A DNA stretch of 6,729 bases from Desulfobacteraceae bacterium (GTDB taxonomy: Bacteria; Desulfobacterota; Desulfobacteria; Desulfobacterales; Desulfobacteraceae), in the NCBI GenBank assembly GCA_022712835.1, contig JAFLJU010000492.1:1-6729 (forward strand), given 5' to 3'. The notes beneath the pieces were generated by a model, which saw only the letters and a program-made list of their open reading frames with translations, searched no databases and was not told the DNA's origin. The position numbers and the translations under genes were made by a program. Each line of letters starts with the position of its first letter. Within the stretch, counting starts at the first letter, position 1. Of the stretch, positions 4,814-6,729 are shown one piece after another.

Positions 4814-5689
4814 ATGACCCGTTTTATAAACAAAGCCCTGACAGATATCCGATCCAACCGATTCTTGAATTTTATTACGATTATCACCATTTCCCTTTCC
4901 ATTTTGATCGTTTCGGTCTTTCTGCTTTTTTTTGAAAATGCCAGCCGGGTCATTGAGATTTGGAATCAGGGGGGGCGTGCCATGATTTATTTGGAAAAAA
5001 ACTTTTCTCAGGATCGGTTGCCTGCCCTTGAAGACAGCATTCGCAGCGTGGGGGGGATTGATGAAATGCGGTTTATCTCTAAATCCCAGGCCCTGGAGAA
5101 ATTAAAAAAAGAGATGGGCCCCCGGACAGCGTTTTTGAAAACCCTTAAAACAAATCCCCTACCGGATGCCATTGAAATCAAGATAAAATCCAATGGCAGT
5201 TTTGAACAGATACAAGCACTTGCCCGGAAGGTTCAATCCTTGCCTCTTGTGGAAAATGTGGAGTATGGCCAGGGCTGGCTGGGTAAATTTTTAAATATTT
5301 TCAAGTTGTTTAAAATGACCGGATATGCCATGTGCGGTCTGTTTTTGCTCATCGCATTGTTCATCACGGCCAATACGGTGAGGCTGGCATTTTATTCCCG
5401 GAGGCTTGAGATTGAGATCATGCGCCTGGTGGGGGCAACAGAAGGGTTTATCAAAACACCATTTTATGTGGAAGGACTTCTCCAGGGATTTCTCGGTGGG
5501 GGGGTGGGGCTTGTGATTCTTCTTATGGGATACCTGACCATATCAACGGGTATCTCAGAAGATTTGGCCACATATGTTTACATGGATATCCGATTCCTTT
5601 CTGTAAAAGCCATTTTGATGATTCTTTTTTCCAGTACATTTTTAGGTTGGTTTGGATGCTATCTGTCCTTAAAACAAATTTTAAAATAA
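4814..5689 (+). CDS. ftsX: cell division protein FtsX
   Basis: FtsX is the membrane half of FtsEX. The 291-residue protein has the family topology: a cytoplasmic N-terminus, TM1 (about 18-40), a periplasmic domain (about 41-167), then TM2 (169-189), TM3 (221-242) and TM4 (262-284). The periplasmic domain includes the SKSQALEKLKKEMG segment (89-102) and NPLPDAIEI (114-122), both typical of FtsX. The cytoplasmic stretch between TM2 and TM3 has the conserved RRLEIEIMRLVGAT (196-209), which contacts FtsE. AGGA lies 8 nt before the ATG. The 18-bp gap from ftsE and the 34-bp overlap with the next gene mark one operon. The periplasmic loop should recruit the EnvC-like coiled-coil protein encoded next. 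Confidence 0.95.
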   Translation: MTRFINKALTDIRSNRFLNFITIITISLSILIVSVFLLFFENASRVIEIWNQGGRAMIYLEKNFSQDRLPALEDSIRSVGGIDEMRFISKSQALEKLKKEMGPRTAFLKTLKTNPLPDAIEIKIKSNGSFEQIQALARKVQSLPLVENVEYGQGWLGKFLNIFKLFKMTGYAMCGLFLLIALFITANTVRLAFYSRRLEIEIMRLVGATEGFIKTPFYVEGLLQGFLGGGVGLVILLMGYLTISTGISEDLATYVYMDIRFLSVKAILMILFSSTFLGWFGCYLSLKQILK

Positions 5690-6729
5690 CAAGGGTCTTT
5701 ATTCGGCTGAGCTTTCTGTGCGGATGCTTTGTCTTTCTGGCTTCTGGTTATTGCCTGGCCGAAAGCAAGGTTTTGTTTAAAAAGGTTCTGTTCAAAGGGG
5801 TTGTCACCTCTGCCAAGTTAAATGTTCGGGCAATGCCGTCGGAGTATTCAGATGTGGTGATAGTTCTTGAACGAGGGGCGTTGGTGGATGTCGTGGGTAA
5901 AGAGGGCGGCATCGGCAGTTGGCTGACCGTGGCTTATCAAGGGAATAACGGGTATATCCGAAATCGACCTAAGTATGTCCGTTTGATCTTGGTGGAAGCG
6001 GTCAAAAAGATCCAGAAAACTCCAAAACATGTGAAAGTTGTCAAACAAGCCCCAGGGGTTTCCTCTAAGAAGAATGTAACTCAAAAAATTACCCTGGAGA
6101 AAATTACCAATAAAAAAAATACCAATCAGAAAATTACTAAAGAAAAAATTGCCACACAAGAAAAGAAGGTAGCCGCCTTTTCCAAAAAAGAAATGGAAAT
6201 GATTGAAGGGTTGAATGAAATTGACTATGGGCTTAACCAGGCCCGGTTAAAATCCAGAACCCTGTCCCAGGAAACAAAGGCTTTGGCGATGAAAAATGCA
6301 AGTGTCCGTGAATCCAAGGAAATCCTGGCCGAACAGATGGCACAAGAGCAATCCTATGCCGGTGAGCGCCTGAATGCGCTTTACCGGATGCATATGATTG
6401 GCCGTTTGGACATTGCGGGTGTCCCTTCCTCAGTGTTTGACTTTGTTTTAACCCAGAATGCCATGAAACAGGTTGTCCAATCTGATTTACAGGTGCTTGA
6501 AACCCAGGACCGTGATCTAAAGGAACTGAGCCGTTTGGATGCGCAACTTGCCCGACAGGTGGTGGCAAAAACAGACCTGGAAGCAGAGCTGAACCTTCAG
6601 ATTCGGATCAAGGAAAAAGAGACCATCAAAAAGGAAGCGATTCTATATGAGATTCAACGGAAGAAAAATATGTCCCAGGCCGCGCTTCTCTCCTTGAAAG
6701 CGTCTGCCAGGGACTTGAACGATAAAATG
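5656..6729 (+). CDS. EnvC-like murein hydrolase activator with N-terminal SH3 domain, 3' end outside window
   Basis: The frame is open from ATG 5656 to the window end, giving 358 residues without a stop. The start overlaps the last 34 bp of ftsX, with AGG 9 nt upstream, and suggests translational coupling. A signal peptide (about 1-35; basic start, core LSFLCGCFVFLASGYC, probable cut after CLA) sends it to the periplasm. Residues 49-109 form a bacterial SH3 domain (KLNVRAMPS, then WLTV and GYIR). A Lys-rich linker (about 110-178) holds five pentapeptide repeats. Coiled coil starts near 179. The RLNALYRMHMIGRLDIAG region (238-255) and following helices match the EnvC regulatory arm, and the second coil begins near 277. 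A C-terminal LytM (M23-like) domain is expected beyond the edge. Known role of the family: bound by FtsX, it activates septal amidases. E. coli EnvC has no SH3 domain. Whether its LytM is catalytic cannot be seen. Confidence 0.88.
   Translation, partial: MLSVLKTNFKITRVFIRLSFLCGCFVFLASGYCLAESKVLFKKVLFKGVVTSAKLNVRAMPSEYSDVVIVLERGALVDVVGKEGGIGSWLTVAYQGNNGYIRNRPKYVRLILVEAVKKIQKTPKHVKVVKQAPGVSSKKNVTQKITLEKITNKKNTNQKITKEKIATQEKKVAAFSKKEMEMIEGLNEIDYGLNQARLKSRTLSQETKALAMKNASVRESKEILAEQMAQEQSYAGERLNALYRMHMIGRLDIAGVPSSVFDFVLTQNAMKQVVQSDLQVLETQDRDLKELSRLDAQLARQVVAKTDLEAELNLQIRIKEKETIKKEAILYEIQRKKNMSQAALLSLKASARDLNDKM
6079..6153 (+). repeat. five imperfect 15-bp tandem repeats in the EnvC-like linker
   Basis: Units at 6079, 6094, 6109, 6124 and 6139 are each exactly 15 bp and share a core close to AAAATTACC. 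They encode TQKIT, LEKIT, NKKNT, NQKIT and KEKIA (residues 142-166). The period preserves the reading frame, so copy-number change would lengthen or shorten the linker in five-residue steps. Confidence 0.75.

Noticed and set aside
5848..6159. Minus-strand frame with repeated Phe/Asn/Gly segments
   Set aside because: The repetitive look comes from reading the 15-bp repeats of the EnvC-like gene backwards. No start signals are present.

Overview
The window looks like chromosome from a Gram-negative, probably a sulfate-reducing deltaproteobacterium of the Desulfobacteraceae type. That placement is inferred from the protein style (short Ile-rich TatA, a MoxR/CoxE-type VWA pair, FtsEX followed by an EnvC-like protein), moderate GC with AT-rich intergenic DNA, and a near-perfect sigma-54 promoter. 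No tRNA, rRNA, CRISPR array, insertion sequence or prophage gene was seen, so this is housekeeping rather than mobile DNA.

Layout: (1) The left edge (1-124, minus strand) holds the first 41 codons of a gene that continues outside the window. Its start resembles the N-terminus of a GlnD-type nucleotidyltransferase, a tentative call. A sigma-54 -24/-12 promoter lies just upstream at 171-186, with a long inverted repeat further upstream at an enhancer-like distance. (2) tatA (434-619, minus) encodes a lone 61-residue Tat translocase subunit, with its own sigma-70-type promoter and a hairpin behind it. (3) A divergent two-gene unit runs on the plus strand: a MoxR-family AAA+ ATPase (896-1747) and, 13 bp later, a CoxE-like VWA protein (1761-2954). 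Such pairs usually act as a chaperone machine with an adaptor, but no target gene is adjacent. (4) tatD (3018-3869, minus) converges on that unit and encodes a metal-dependent deoxyribonuclease with an unusual Asp/Gln-rich insertion. (5) A 227-bp divergent intergenic region carries a 12-bp-arm inverted repeat and a good promoter for the division operon. (6) ftsE (4097-4795), ftsX (4814-5689) and an EnvC-like gene (5656 to the window end, incomplete) form a compact plus-strand operon.

How they work together: FtsE (ATPase) and FtsX (membrane subunit) should form the type VII ABC mechanotransmitter that activates septal peptidoglycan hydrolysis through the periplasmic EnvC-like coiled-coil protein. 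Here that protein starts inside the end of ftsX and carries an extra bacterial SH3 domain plus a Lys-rich, repeat-built linker before its coiled coil. This differs clearly from the E. coli architecture. The most notable observations are this SH3-EnvC variant, the sigma-54 promoter, the two perfect 12-bp-arm inverted repeats in intergenic DNA, the altered MIDAS motif of the VWA protein and the slippage-like repeats inside two genes.
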